Both the position numbers and the translations under genes were made by a program. 64,000 nt of DNA from Echinostoma caproni (taxonomy: Eukaryota > Platyhelminthes > Trematoda > Plagiorchiida > Echinostomatidae): positions 1 through 64,000 of the forward strand of contig UZAN01040099.1 in NCBI GenBank assembly GCA_900618425.1. Direction: 5' to 3'. Under the pieces are notes generated by a model. That model worked only from the letters and a program-made list of their open reading frames with translations. It did not search any database and had not been told where the DNA came from. Below, piece after piece: positions 48,501-61,789 of this stretch. Within the stretch, counting starts at the first letter, position 1. The number at the start of each line of letters is the position of its first letter.

Positions 48501-51500
48501 GATTCTGAGGTCGGTCAGCCAATATTTCCCCCTTGAGGGAAGCATATTTTTCACATTCTGACCAACAACTGTACAAAACCCCGGTCAAATCATTAACTGT
48601 GAAACTATAGGGAAGTGTGTAGAATAGTCTCAAATTATACTGTTCTGAGTAGCACTGAAGTCGCGGTTGAACAGAATCTTCTATGATCATGTGAATAGAC
48701 TGAGAAAGGCGTTCTTCGTGGCGACAAACATTCTACGCACACTATTGAAAATTTGGTTATCATAATAAGAGCATGTATAGAAAAATGGGTAAATTTGATT
48801 TCTTTTTCTAATAAGTAGTCAACTGTACAAATAATTTTATAAAGTTTGCAGTAAATCAGAACAATTCGAACAGAATAATGTGATTTAAACCCGCTGCAGC
48901 CGAGGAAACCTGAGACTGATTTAGACGGCGTGACTATCATAGTTATAAATCTCCAAGACGGTGACGGGACGAGGAGAACTGTTTATTACGAACAACTGCA
49001 AGTGTATCGATAATTGGCGTACATACGACAAGAACACATTTGAAACAGATGATGATAATTCCCACATGCATGCAGGATAATTAATGGAACGCGCTGACGG
49101 TAAATGCGCATTGTTTGCAGTTACCATTTTAACCACCGTTGTGAGAAACCATCAACCACATTCTTTTGTGCGATCCGAACATACTACTCACAAACGTGAG
49201 TAGTAACTCACAGTACTATCTTTCAATAAACTCCGTCCTGAGGTATACGATTTCTGATCAATTTATTATTTGTTTTGACCCAAAAATATCCGAACTAAAG
49301 TCGATCAGTTCTCTGTCCTAATTTGCTGTTTTCCTTATAACTCTCAGTCTCTCTGGTTCTTTGTTTCAATTTGTAATGACAGTGATTAGTGCCTCCTCCA
49401 TGACATAGGTTTATGAAATTCCAATCACATCGTCTATATTTATTTAGAGAAGTCTAGTCAGTTGAGGCCCAGAAAGGTCCATAAATTAACTATTGAACTT
49501 ATCCATTGTGAACATTGTTGATCACGGCCAATCCACTGGCTATCACCCTCCGCCTTCTCATCACGACAATAAAATATCGCCTCGATTTGAAAAGGACTGA
49601 ATGGAAAACTTTGGAAATCGTTAATTTGCAATGATATTGTTCATAAGCCTTGTGCAGAACAAAACCATGCCATCATAAAATGGTTTTCGTCTATTCCTTG
49701 TTGCCCTAGGTAATCGTCCCCCGTTTGGTTTTTTATTAGCTGTTATTCTGTAACTAACATGAAAATCACTTCTCGAGAAGAGAAGAAATCAAGCAATCAA
49801 AGGAAAACACCGGGACAAAAAGAGGTGCTCCAGTATGATCCAATCCGATTCAATATGATGCAATAGTAAAACATGTTTGTCCACCACTGAGCACTAATCT
49901 CTTTAATTTAGTACATTGGCAATAAACGCACCGGTGGGGAAATCTCACAATCAGTTCTGAGGACAACACAATTGTGACATCTAAGTGGTTACCTTTCATG
50001 TGTTAAGTTACTGTCCTTATATGGTAGTTCCATGCAGTTATTTTTGATCAGTGATGCAGTGTTAATCATCGTCACATCGAGCTCAGGTTTGTGGGTTAGA
50101 ATCCTCTTTTGCTATCCAACCTACATCTGCATGTATAAACGCAGTTAAGGAACAGCTACTCACGGCTCCCCTCGAAAACTTTTCTGTACAAATGGGAAAA
50201 AGAGGTAGAATATGCTTTTTTGGCAACGACTGTTTAAGCGGATTACACTAGTATCCAAGCAGTACACTTTAAACAAAATTTCCCATTCAAAATATGTGTG
50301 ATCATTTTCACAATCCTAATTGTCCTGTGCATTCAGCCATCACTCGTGTACCACCTGACCTGAAATGCAACTACTTCGTCCGATTCTCCTTCTCTCTTTC
50401 ATCTACCGGAATTTCTTTTTCTCATTTGTTTCTTTCCGGTGGGGCGAACAACTCAATTCATCGATTCCCTTTAAAATCGATCATTGCTGAAGTTTGCCTC
50501 GTTCGGTTTCGGTTGGGACAGCTTGAACCGGAATGCTTAGCATCTGTACATCGGGTCAGTTGTGTTGGGCGGAAGAACGAACAAACATTTTTTATTTAGT
50601 CTTCGCGAGTTTCGACACGCATGTGTATGTTTCTCGTTGTGTGTGTGTGTGTGCGTGCGTGCTGGTGATGATAAGACGGTGGATGGATGGGTGGATGGGG
50701 ATTTCAGTCGGATTAGAAAACTGTGGGGAACTGTTTGTAAGAAGGTAAATACACCGGGTCAAGGACAATGGATCGATGGGAAAAGGACAATGGTACAATT
50801 GACATAAATGGTGAACCGATAATTCCGGATTGATCAGTGACAGCAGAATCTCAGAATCGTGTAGAGTATCACAAATTGAACAATTAATTTCCTTAGCCCC
50901 GTCATGTGAGAAGACTTTGATGATTCGTAATGGAACTAATCGACATTCCAATTACAAATCGTTGACACCGATTTCTATCACACGCCTCATCAAATACTCA
51001 CTTAGGTTCATTACCGAGCAATAATTTGGACATTGCTTCACGATGTTGAGCTTTACTCGAACGTCATTTCTGCTGAATTCGAAATATGCAATTGTGCAGT
51101 TCTTTTCGTAAAAAGGCTTGTGCTCAATCCAAAGTCTATTGAAATGTCCACCAAAAGAGATTTCAGTATTGTTGCCTTCGGGATTTGAGCGCACAACCGC
51201 CGAACTGGTGTAATAGTACTCTGAAATTCCATATATGTGGCAATATTGGACGATCATTCATAGTGAATAAAAAAGCAACCATTAGGCGAAGGTCTGACTG
51301 AAATTCCGTCCGTTCTGAGGAGAGATGCCAGAGGTATGTCGTTCTGACGATGAGTGTGATAAAATGATTGGGTCATGGATACTAATTCGTTCTCCTCCTG
51401 GTTATCAAAACCTTGATGTGGTTGATACGCGTGAGTATATGCTGATTGATTGACAACCGCCAAAACCTCGATTGAGTTTATTGCGTTGATCAGATAGCAA

Positions 51501-51940
51501 ATTACATGTGTCCATCATGAAGTACACAGTCGTATTGTTTGTTCACTTTGCCATACTACAAAAATTCTTTCAAACACGTGAGTTTTTGTATTTTCACGAC
51601 CAGAGTCAACAGATCAAATTCCAATCGTATCAACCCACAATCTCACNTGATTGCACAACACATCTTCTGGTTGTTGGTAGAAAAACCTGTTTTAGGATGA
51701 TTCAACTACTTCAACTGACTTAATTTATTATCGTATGGAATATCACATTTACCTACTTCAATCCCAAAGGAACAGAATGATCGAGTTGAAATCGGGTTTA
51801 CACTTTCACATCATACTCACCTGATAGGTTTTACTAGGCATACTGATGAATCACTTGGCAGATTATGTTTTGTGTCTGATGCCCAAACGTAAGCTCATTT
51901 GATCCTCGGCTATTTGCGTCTGAAATACATATTTTCTGTG
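45600..51940. other. Anonymous DNA with a (TG)n microsatellite
   Basis: About 6.3 kb without a recognised gene. A (TG)8 tract followed by CGTG units lies at 50638-50663. A single N is at 51647. Longer open frames (46933-47274, 47862-48215, 50294-50599, and 50592-50951 on the minus strand) have no domain and are often opposed by frames on the other strand. Confidence 0.35.
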
Positions 51941-51946
51941 CACCAG

Positions 51947-51979
51947 CCCCTCCCTCCGGGAGGTGGGAGGGGGGGGGGG
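51947..51979. repeat. G-rich hairpin / G-quadruplex candidate
   Basis: CCCCTCCCTCC (51947-51957) is followed at once by GGGAGGTGGGAGG and a run of nine more G. The G side has at least four G3 tracts with 1-4 base spacers, and the C side can pair with it as a hairpin. Confidence 0.8.
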
Positions 51980-51984
51980 TTAGT

Positions 51985-54900
51985 TTTCATCCCGAGATGT
52001 TCGTTCGAAATAACCCAATTTGAAAGAATCCATAGACATACGAGAACCACATAAAGCCAAAAGCGACCACACACACACATGACTCCGTTTTCAAAAACGA
52101 CTACCAGACGGATACACTGACAAGACACCTAAATAAGATGATCGCTGGCCGAGTTCCCGCTTCCCGTTTACACTCATATCACACCAGGTAGTCTGTGCTA
52201 TCATTCAACTATCGATCCTCACTTTCTCCATGTTATTGATTACTCATGTTCAGCAGGCAATTTGGGCAGAATATTCAGGCAATTTCATAATGTATCATAA
52301 ATGTATCAAGGTATGTAAACTGGTAGAATTATTCACAAGAACCAAAATCACGAAAGAGAGGGCAATTTGGAGGCATATCTCACGAATAAGAAACATCATA
52401 TGAAATAAGGAGCATTCAAATTAGTCTGTAAAGTACCACCTACCTGTGATATATCCTCATCTTACAGCAGTAAAAATTGTGGCTGTAAAATTACAGCAAC
52501 TAGCAAACTTTTTTCGCCATATAGATCACTTGATCAAAACTCTTCAAAACCACAACATACCTTGAGCCTACTTCATGGTGCCTCTACTTATGACAGAAAT
52601 GTATGACATCACAAGTCCTGTTTCCTTCTTCACCATTTGTTTCTCTTTTTCCGTTCCTTATAATGGAGATTTTATCAATCTATTCTCTAATCATTCTACA
52701 CATTTGATAATCGTCTTTCACCACAACTGTATCAAGTGATCAATGTACATTGAAAAAGAAATTGCTTTTGCAAATGCATAAGGTCCATATATATGCATAA
52801 TGTAGCAGTCAGATAACAAATTTATCTTGTTTACTATGAGTTTTGCTCTGTTAATATAAAATATACGTAACTTCTGACTTGTATGCTATGGATTCCACCA
52901 AGATTATAAAATTACTTGTTATTGAACTTATTACGCAATTCAAGGTTTGATAACCATTTCCTATTCTTTTCTAGCACGCTGCTTCTCATGATCTCTATCT
53001 TTCGTTTGAATATTTAGATAGGTAAATTATCCACATAGTTGAGTATGCATGCTTACAGGTGTAGTACTATACCACGCATGCAAATAGTATTAATAATTTG
53101 AATTGTCTTATTGCACTCGTTTCATTCTCTCACTCCACCCCACCCCAAAGTAGATTGTTACATCTAATTCCATCTTGATCTAATTTCATTTCATTTCGCT
53201 GGCTTGATGTCCCTTCATGTTCAAAGTGCATGTATTTTTAAGGTTTTTCACGAAACAAAGCAGTATTGATTTTCATGGAACAAACTATTTGGACATAATG
53301 AACGCTGGATTCGGTCTAATGATAATTTTTCTGACTCTTCCTCAAACGTCAATCGATTTGGAGCAAAACTTTTGAAAAGGCCAAGTGTCTCTAGGACGGA
53401 TGAATCTCATTGAGCAAAGAGAAAATTTGAACTATGCAAAAGCCATCTTCTCGATTACCATACAGCCGATGAAGCGAAAAACAGCAAAGCTCATGCTTTA
53501 GTTTACTATGAATGAGCAAGTGTGTCTGTGTCCACGTGCGCATAAGAACTCTGTGTCGGAAACAAATGTAGTCTATTTTGCAGTATGGTGAACATCACTG
53601 TCCTAGATTGAAAATATTAAGTGACTGAATGCGCCTATTTTGTGTTGTTTGTATTTGCATAGACTAGAAAGCAGGCAAATTTAACGAAGAGAATATTCAT
53701 ACTCAATCATGTCAGTGAAAAAGAAAATCTGGGGAGAAAATGAGAATCATTTGATGAGGACAGAAATTTCACTTGTGAACCCCAAACACAGAAACACACA
53801 CTGGTTGTTTTACTGTGAATGCGTTGCGTGCAGAAACATACTAATGCAGCAAAAATTCACGGTCCAACCGCGACTCGTTTCGAATACTTTATATAAAATC
53901 CTGTGGCCGCCTTTGTCGCCAATCAAACTGCTTGCTGTCCTCAACTCACCCAATTTTCTCCTTGTTTTCTTGCTCATTGTGGATCCGCATTCACTGATTC
54001 ATTGAATCAGATTGTGTTTTCTGGTCTATACACACATGCACGCAAAATGAGTAAGCCATCGAGCACTTACTTTTCAATCAACGCCAATGGCGCTCGTCAT
54101 TCTCTACAAGTAATCACCGATATTATGGACTTTCGGACGCAAGCAGGCTTGGGAACTGAGAGACGTTTATGTCGTGTCCACTTCTAAATGTTGTTTGATT
54201 AGTTGTGTTGATTGATCGGAAAGGAGTCTTTGTAGCTCATGAGGTACTTTTGACCTTAAACCATGTATTCTGATAGTTTTATGGTACTCCATGACCGGTC
54301 TGAGGTAGAAGGAATAATCACGGGTAGAATACCTTCATCCCGTTTCCAAATACTAACAATTGTAAACTGGCAAAATATGCGAACAGAAATATAAAAGAGC
54401 TCTACTGCGCTTCATTATCGAAAAGTCACTATAACCGAAGACATTTGATGTTAATACTTCCTAATTAGTTCCTTAAATTATTTGAGAAGAAGTATTTCTG
54501 TGACGGTGACGAAACTTTCACATCCAGTTAACCAATAAAAAAGGGTCCTAGAATAGAGGGAGATGAAAAAAGATAGTTTTATGGATTTTCGTTTTGAAAT
54601 CAGCTTATTAGATTTATTCAGCCACCAGGCACTGTGTCCCGTCTTCGGTCACGTTAACGCACTCCTGGAATAGTTCTTTACTTTGGCCGCAAAATTACCA
54701 ACCACAGTGATTGGGGTCTGTGGAAACCAAACAAACCGAACCAGGTTTATGATATTTCTGAAATCTAGCTACTCAATCGAGCTGCTGGCCATCGATCGAT
54801 TATGATTTTGGCTCTTAGTCCGAAGGTTCGTGGCGGGTGGGAAAAGAAATAAAGTATGTGACTCTAAAGTCTCCATGAAAAGTTTGAACCACTGCATATC

Positions 54901-55120
54901 GTTTTATGTCGATGTTTAAAATACATAATACTACAATATAAATGCTCATAATAGTCTTTTCTAAATGGGTAACTTGGAACTGATGACAAAGCAAGGACCC
55001 GACGAGTATCAACACTGTAAAAACCGGGGGAACTGTTTAGCACATTTTATGAAATTATATTTCATTTTTGATTCATGATAAATCAGTTCAGTTGTAAAAC
55101 GTCATGCCGCAATTGATCTT
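51985..55120. other. Anonymous DNA upstream of the synaptotagmin-like exon
   Basis: No exon is recognised. It may contain intron or the missing first exon(s) of the synaptotagmin-like gene, but no ATG-bearing stretch can be tied to it by eye. Confidence 0.35.
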
Positions 55121-55173
55121 GTGATATACTTCTCTAACCGTTCATTTTTCCGGCTTCAATTTATTCGCCACAG

Positions 55174-56795
55174 TAAAACAACACGTTACCTCCAGACAAA
55201 CAAACCGTACTCCGCCGAACCCCGTCGGAATTGCGAAACACAACGCACTTGTATCAGTCGAGCGTGTGAAACGACTCAACTGGATCGCACATCGATCAAA
55301 CACGTGGACCATCTGGTTAGCATTCTGTTTCGCCTTGTGCGCATCTCTTGGCATTCTGTTGTGGGTGATCTATCGTGTGACCAAGCCAAAAAAGACTCGA
55401 CGCGGCAGTCACAGTGGGGCCTCGCGTAAAACCAATCGGGATCAGATAGCCCAATTTTACCAGCGCAAAGCAAGCGGTACTGCTTTGGTCCCTGAAACAC
55501 TACCCAAGCTAACCAAAAGTGAGCGGCACTCAATCAGTACTGGGATTGGTTTGGGTAGAGAGAAAAAAATGCTTAACACGTGTATCAGTCGTCCAGCCAG
55601 GTTCCCTTCCGGAGGAAACAGTTGTTCGGCATTTGGCCGAGCTCCACGAGTCCAGTTTCTTGTCACCTCACCCCCGGTCAGTATTGGCGTACCACAACCG
55701 ATTCAACCAAGGGGATCTGCACAATCCGAGTGTTTGTTTACGTCCAGAGGAACAGAAAAATCGGATTTATATAAACGACGCTATACGACCGGTGAGCTTT
55801 CCTATACTCTTCTTAGCAAAGTGGGCTACTCCCTAAATTTAACTGGACAGAGTACAACCAGTGATTCTGGACGTAGTACCCCTAGTCAGGGAAAATCGTT
55901 CAAATCAACCAGTTCACTTCTTTTACGGCACAATGCTGTCGATATTCGGGATGCTGGCTGGACTCGTTCAAATTCATGCATCCGTTCTGGACGACTATCA
56001 CTGTCGGATGACTACGGAAGTAATAATTCCAGACAATTACGCTCTGTACAAGGAAGACACAGTATGGGCGAAGCAGAAAGTGCTTGGACCCAACTGAGTT
56101 CAAGTATATACGGTAAAAGTCGAATCTCATTCACGTTATCGTACGTGTGCACGACCGGGATCCTGACAGTGACAGTGAACCGTCTGAATGGAGTTCATCT
56201 GATCACCAACTCTACTCGTCTACTTCCGAGTCAAACAGAGACCGCATTCGTAGTCGCGGTGCGTTTAAATCAACGTAAATCCCAGCCCAATCCAATTGGA
56301 CCGGATCCATGCCCGTCAAATGTGATCTCCACCAGCCCACAATCTACTCATTCAGTATCATCTAGCCTGAATCCGGTGTTTGACCAGTCATTCACTTTTA
56401 AATTATCCCTGAATGAGATCGAAACCAGTGCCATACAGTTCACCGTCTATCGAACCACAATGGAGCCACTCAGTGGTAAACAATTAGTCCTACGACGACG
56501 CGCGAGTTTACGTTCCCAATCCCATCAGATTATGCAACGTCAACTGACGCATGAACGAGCACGATGTGGTGAAACGGTCTGTCTAGGTTCGGCATACTAT
56601 CCGTTGAATCGGGACGATTTGGTCAATCGGCCAGAGCGATTACGTGAATTGTGGCGTGATATTCAGCGCGATTTGGACTCGGACGAGGAAGAAGACGCGA
56701 ACGTGGTGGTTGGCGCGGAAACGAAGTTGTCAGAGACCGGTTCGGAATTGACCAGTGCGGATGAGCGAAGAAAATCTACCGGCGGAGTTATTCGG
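55174..56795 (+). CDS. Synaptotagmin-like transmembrane C2-domain protein, internal exon (partial gene)
   Basis: A 540-codon open exon, the only clear host gene here. After a short polar lead comes one transmembrane helix (TIWLAFCFALCASLGILLWV) and a basic stop-transfer stretch (KPKKTRR). A Ser/Thr-rich linker of about 240 residues follows, then a C2 domain: SRISFTLSYVCTTGILTVTV, AFVVAVRLN, SLNPVFDQSFTFKLS, IQFTVYR and GETVCLGSAYYPLN. It ends in an acidic run (DSDEEED). This is synaptotagmin layout: vesicle or plasma-membrane anchor with a cytosolic C2 that binds phospholipid or SNAREs. The Asp positions that coordinate calcium in C2A are not acidic here, so calcium binding is doubtful. The donor GTAAGT at 56796 leaves phase 0. 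The acceptor is probably CAG at 55171-55173 (a second candidate is at 55193-55195). No in-frame ATG precedes the helix, so the start lies in an upstream exon; C2B should lie downstream, unseen. Confidence 0.82.
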
Positions 56796-57240
56796 GTAAG
56801 TCCCAGTGTGGGAATCATTTGCACGATCGTAAGATCTTCTGAATAAATCCAGTTGGTTTTAAGAAAACATATTTTTGATCCGGTTAACTTAAAAGCTGCT
56901 GTGGAGATATTTCGATACTTCGGAAAATTCGACTGATGAGCTTCGCATTCCGTGTGGCTCAGCTTAAACAGTTATCTTCAGTTGTAAGACAAAAAGTGGT
57001 TGATGGATTACCTTTACAAAATACTCAACCAATTGCATGTGAAAAGCTTTTCTCTATGTACAACGTTAAACTTATTAATCCGCTGTGTGGATCTCTGTCT
57101 CTTTTATCATTTTCTTCCATTGCTCTCTTTACTCATCCATTAACACAATCGTCGTCTCGGAAAAAAGTCTCCTTCATTTTGCGGAACCACGTGTACCTTG
57201 TAATCCCGACGTTTCTTTTCTCAGGCTCCGATGATGTAAC
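56796..57240 (+). other. Putative intron start after the synaptotagmin-like exon
   Basis: GTAAGT begins here. The frame reads on for 16 codons to a TGA at 56844-56846, as expected for intron. No downstream exon is recognised. Confidence 0.6.
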
Positions 57241-57244
57241 TAGT

Positions 57245-57440
57245 GTTTCGGTCGTAGCGATCAAGCGATTCAGGTCTTTGACAGTGTCTTTCTTATGTTT
57301 TGAGGTTCGAATCCCATCACTGACACCAAACTTCGGTGGTATATAGCTACACCACTGTTTGACCACAACACCATGTTTCATAAAACGAAGCCTCAAATGG
57401 TTCAGCACTCCATTACCGGCAATCAGATTGCCGGTTCACA
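57245..57440 (+). mobile_element. tRNA-derived SINE-like repeat
   Basis: A perfect pol III B box, GGTTCGAATCCC (57304-57315), lies about 45 bases downstream of an A-box-like GTAGCGATCAAGCG (57256-57269). The implied acceptor and T-arm stems do not pair well, so this is not a functional tRNA gene. A tRNA-derived repeat inserted in the presumed intron of the synaptotagmin-like gene is the best reading. Confidence 0.45.
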
Positions 57441-57444
57441 TGAA

Positions 57445-58690
57445 TCAACAATAGATCCTAGTTACGATAGGGTTTACTTATTCTGTTATTGATCATAAAA
57501 TAGTTTGTGTAATAAAAAACGAGAATTATTCAATTTCTTTGGGTTGTTTACCATATCACTAAATTTAGGTGCCACTCGTAAGTAGTATTAACATTCCGTT
57601 TAGAAGTTGCGGCTGTTTGCAGATTGTAGAACACCATAGGAATAAGAACTACGTTTCTGCTGGCTGAAAACTGGCCTGAATAGACTACCATATGGTTTAA
57701 AATTTCTCTCTGTTGAGTGGACTCGACTTGACCTTGTTTTAACTTTCAAGGAACAAATGTGTTGCATTACTGATAATACAGATAAGATATTACTTGAGAA
57801 CTCAACTGCATTCAGTCAATACCAAATGTTTAATGTGGCTAAACAAGGTATAAGTTTCATTACGTCGCTAGAAATACGTCACCGGTACAAAAGTGGACCT
57901 CAACCCTCTAAAACAGCATCCCTGTATTCAAGGGTTCAATTTCTCATGTGAAAACAACTGTGAGACAAGAAGATGCACTCATATCATCCCCGTGGGTGGC
58001 GTTACGAGAAATGCTAAATGAGCTCTCTTTCAGCACACACACTTCAAGTAAAGCTGATCTCACAGTCAAACGATTTTTGTACAGAACATCCTTCAGACTT
58101 CATCTCCAAACACAATCCCGGTTCGTTTCAGACAGCGATACACTGGGGATCAAATATTTTGCAGTCACTCACTTCGCAAATAATCGGGTGCAACTCCTCA
58201 TTGTTTGATCATTGTTTTGGTCACCGACCTAGGAATGTACTTTTGTGAAATGCATTAGTAAACTGGGTGGGATGACGATTGTCTAAACATTCATTGCGTA
58301 CTCCACTGCATAGTTTGAAACAATCTTCTTCCAATCTTAGAGCAATTCAATGCAGCATACACAACAGAGGAAGTTTTGGGATATTTTATTCAAATATGTT
58401 TCTCTGTCCTGCATTCGTTATACCATATCCAATTTGACCATCACTGCTTACGAGTAAACCACAGCACTAGCAATCTTTTGAATGATTTATTGCAATGCGC
58501 TTTTTATGCTTCACTGTCCTTACGGTCCAAAAATTCACGGCATAAGTCAACCCGACTACTCCCACGCGTAAAAAGAATGCTGTCTGTAGGTGTCTTTGTG
58601 TGCATTCCTACAAGCTGGTGGACGATCGATTCCTCTCGATTAGTTCGTTCACATTCGTCCCGCGCGTCTCATCCCACGTTCTTCACATCA
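57445..58690. other. Anonymous DNA
   Basis: No recognised exon. Plus-strand open frames at 57948-58208 and 58376-58720 show no domain. Confidence 0.35.
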
Positions 58691-58694
58691 GTAG

Positions 58695-58799
58695 CGACAG
58701 TCTGCTCTGAGAGAGTCTGAAAATGAAATCCGTCGCCTGGAAAGTTCACACCGTGATAATATGACACATTTGTGTGAGACGCGATTGACTGACGCGCGT
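58695..58799 (+). CDS. Candidate short exon or pseudogene piece, coiled-coil-like
   Basis: After a pyrimidine-rich stretch ending in AG (58693-58694), 35 codons stay open, reading RQSALRESENEIRRLESSHR and then DNMTHLCETRLTDAR up to a TGA at 58800-58802. The residue pattern is rich in E, R, L and S, as in coiled coils, and unlike the surrounding chance frames. Past the stop the same frame continues protein-like (SRTQRFDQLELHQLRW) for about 20 codons. No good splice donor explains the stop, so a decayed gene piece is as likely as an exon. Family not recognised. Confidence 0.25.
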
Positions 58800-58879
58800 T
58801 GATGTCAGTCACGAACCCAGAGATTCGATCAGTTGGAGCTCCATCAGTTGAGATGGGTTGGAGTCATTCATATTCGGCA

Positions 58880-61785
58880 GTTCACTATGACAGCCATGCT
58901 TCTCACCGATCCGTTATCAAGGATAGTTTGTGCACAATTTTTTTCTAATTGCATCTCAGTATCCATGGGACAAATGGGTGAGGTGTTAGAAAGTGAAACA
59001 ATGGATAAACCAATTTTGGTCATTTCGAATAAAAGTCGATACACAGCATCGTTTTGTGGACCGCTAAAGTGAATACCATTGAACACAGGTAACAATCTCC
59101 GTAACTGTGAATAACATCTCGTCCCGCGGTTGTAATTCACTATGATCTACCTAAATGTCCATTCGAATGGGCCCCAACAGTGTGCCCATAGCTCCTTTAT
59201 CTATCTATTGATATTATTGACCTAGGAAGGAGAATAGCACATTGTGAATACATAACAGTAAAAGCCGTTCCAGTTCTTCTACTGGTAATTCAACTGGAAT
59301 GTCCTTTTCTTCCATAGTCTGACCAACAAACTGTATTATTTCCATTTTTGAGACGGTAACTGAAATGTGGGCTTCATGCTCACGGAATTTATTACAATAC
59401 AATACAATACAATAAATACAAAACGAATGAACGCCCCCATGTTTGTTTTGATTATTTCTGCTAATCAGTAATGTACAGGGTTCAAATTTTTCTTTCACGT
59501 TATACTGAGAAGTGGCATTTATCCCCGTGTTTTAGACAATCTGCTAATCACTCAGTTTATTTTATAGTGAGTTACACACCGACAAAAGCATGGTCGATTA
59601 CTTGAACCTAGATGACCTGTTTGTTCAATCCCTCAAATTGAAATTGAAATGGTTTCAACCAAAATGAAGTTGGGCGTGTTCTGCTTTGTAGCATGTTGGT
59701 ATTTACATCTCCTGAGTCACTTAAGTAAGAAATACATGCTGTTTGATTCAATACCCAGTATTACGGTGTTGTTGTTGTTGTTGGTAGTGGTGGTGGTAAA
59801 ATGAGTTAACTCTATAGAACTGACGTGCTTGTAGCCCTGTGAGCTTCGAGTTTCTTGATTATGGGACCTAATCTTGTGGAAGTCTTGTCAATTGTAGACG
59901 TTATGAACCAAATGATGCAGGTGCGTGCCTTTTGTCTGAAACTATCATTTACTGAACCATCAAATTTCCGCACTGCTTGGCACCAATGTACTGATATGAC
60001 CAATACTTATATAAATGCGACCGTTTGAAAGCGAAGTTATTGAAAAACACATTTTCATCAAATGTTGATCAAACTTATTGGCCTATAATATCTAATTCAC
60101 ATTGACGAGTGTAACAATTGAACATCTGAATCTTTTCTACATCGTTAAATGGCAGACGGGTTTGCCAACCGAATAAAATGGACACAGTTTTCCCACCAAT
60201 GTATTTATTTATCTGGACAAGCTTGTTGTGGAAACACAGTGCTTTTAATTGGTGGCATGTCTATTGTCCCTGAAACAGTATCTAAACCTACTGCTTCCAG
60301 TTTTATATACCGTAATCTCTTGGCAATATGCAACGGCAATTCCTTTCAGATAAAACCTTCCCCTTTGGATCGATTGTAATATTCTTTTTTTGGACATCTC
60401 GGTGAAGTGTGTTGGAAATGCATCTGTTTAACAAAAAACGGACACAAAACATCGTTCTGTAGAAATCGCGGGGAGCGAGGTTCGGTGGAATTGATGTTTA
60501 TTGTGATGCATAAATCGCGCGATTCCTACGGAAACGTGTAGATAAATTGCACCAACTTTGCTGCTTCATGCGTCTGGATGATTGAGCAAACAACGTGGTA
60601 CCCCTAAACAAATGTTCAAATGATTATTATCCCATCACAATCATCGTCTGAAAATTATTGCCTATTTTGTTCGAACGGTTTTGTTTTGTAACGGGAACAC
60701 AGGAAGTTTGATCAAATGCAGTACAATTGCCAAATAGACCCGGACAGATTGTAAGAAGATTAAAAATGAAGAGCAACTGAGGGCGCAGTCATTTTGACTG
60801 AATCGTTCTTCACTCAATGACAAAATAAAACGTGCTCATCAGATGACATTCTCAATTCAACTTAGCTTGCATTATTACTGTGTTTACACGTGCTGACATA
60901 TAGGCGCCTATTTCAGTCAAAAATTATTCACATTTCGGGGAGAATTAACTGATGTCACATTGTCAACAGTGAAACTATAATTATCAAGATAAATTTGGAT
61001 GTCTGTGTAGTCTAAACACCTTGAGATAATATTACGTTACCATTTATCAATGATTCTAACTAGAGTAAATCGTGGTTTGGGGATCTTTGGTACATGCACT
61101 GTAAAAGCCGCATAGGGTGACGTGGTTACAGTGCTTACAGACTGGATTTTTGTGATCAATTCTGTGAAGATCGCATGGTGTTTTGATTACAATATTCACC
61201 GGATAAATGAGAGTTGGCTAATAAGTCTCAAGTCATATAGTGAAGATTAATGGAATCCCTTTTGTATGTATATATGAGAAAATATTACAGAGACACCACA
61301 GATTATTTACGTGAGAAAACCATCTTGTGTACCTCAATGATAGGTATCGGAATGTGGCATATGTGGCTGTTCATGTTACTTTTAATTCATCGGTGAATGA
61401 TAGCTAAAGCGGATACTGGCATCTCGAAAACCTGAGCTAAAATGGTATCTTCAGATAAAATACACGTTCATCTCAAAACTATTCATGGGTAATAAACTGT
61501 TCAATGATTTGGAGTTTCAGATAGATTGTAGACGATCTAGGATAAGATCACATCTTACCTTCATGATACCTAAATGTTTTACCGAAAATTATTTCCCCTG
61601 CTTGAACCGCAAACCCGAAAATATTCACCTAAAATTTGTTTTTCATGTGCATATTTTCATTGATGTCAGTAAAATTGTATGCATTCAAACAAGCATATAG
61701 ATAATGATATGATAAGAATTAATAACATTACTAATAATAATAATCTAATTTTTTTGAAAAGTACTGGTCTTTAAATGCGGTGAAA
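58880..61785. repeat. Anonymous DNA with simple repeats
   Basis: No recognised gene. There is an (AATAC)n tract at 59391-59416 and GTT then GGT triplet runs at 59766-59797. Other open frames are short and featureless. Confidence 0.4.
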
Positions 61786-61789
61786 ATAT

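Noticed and set aside
55121..55836. Other frames overlapping the synaptotagmin-like exon on both strands
   Set aside because: Shadow frames of a clearly coding exon; none has a domain.
57256..57326. Functional tRNA gene suggested by a perfect B box
   Set aside because: Acceptor and T-arm stems do not pair; a tRNA-derived repeat fits better.
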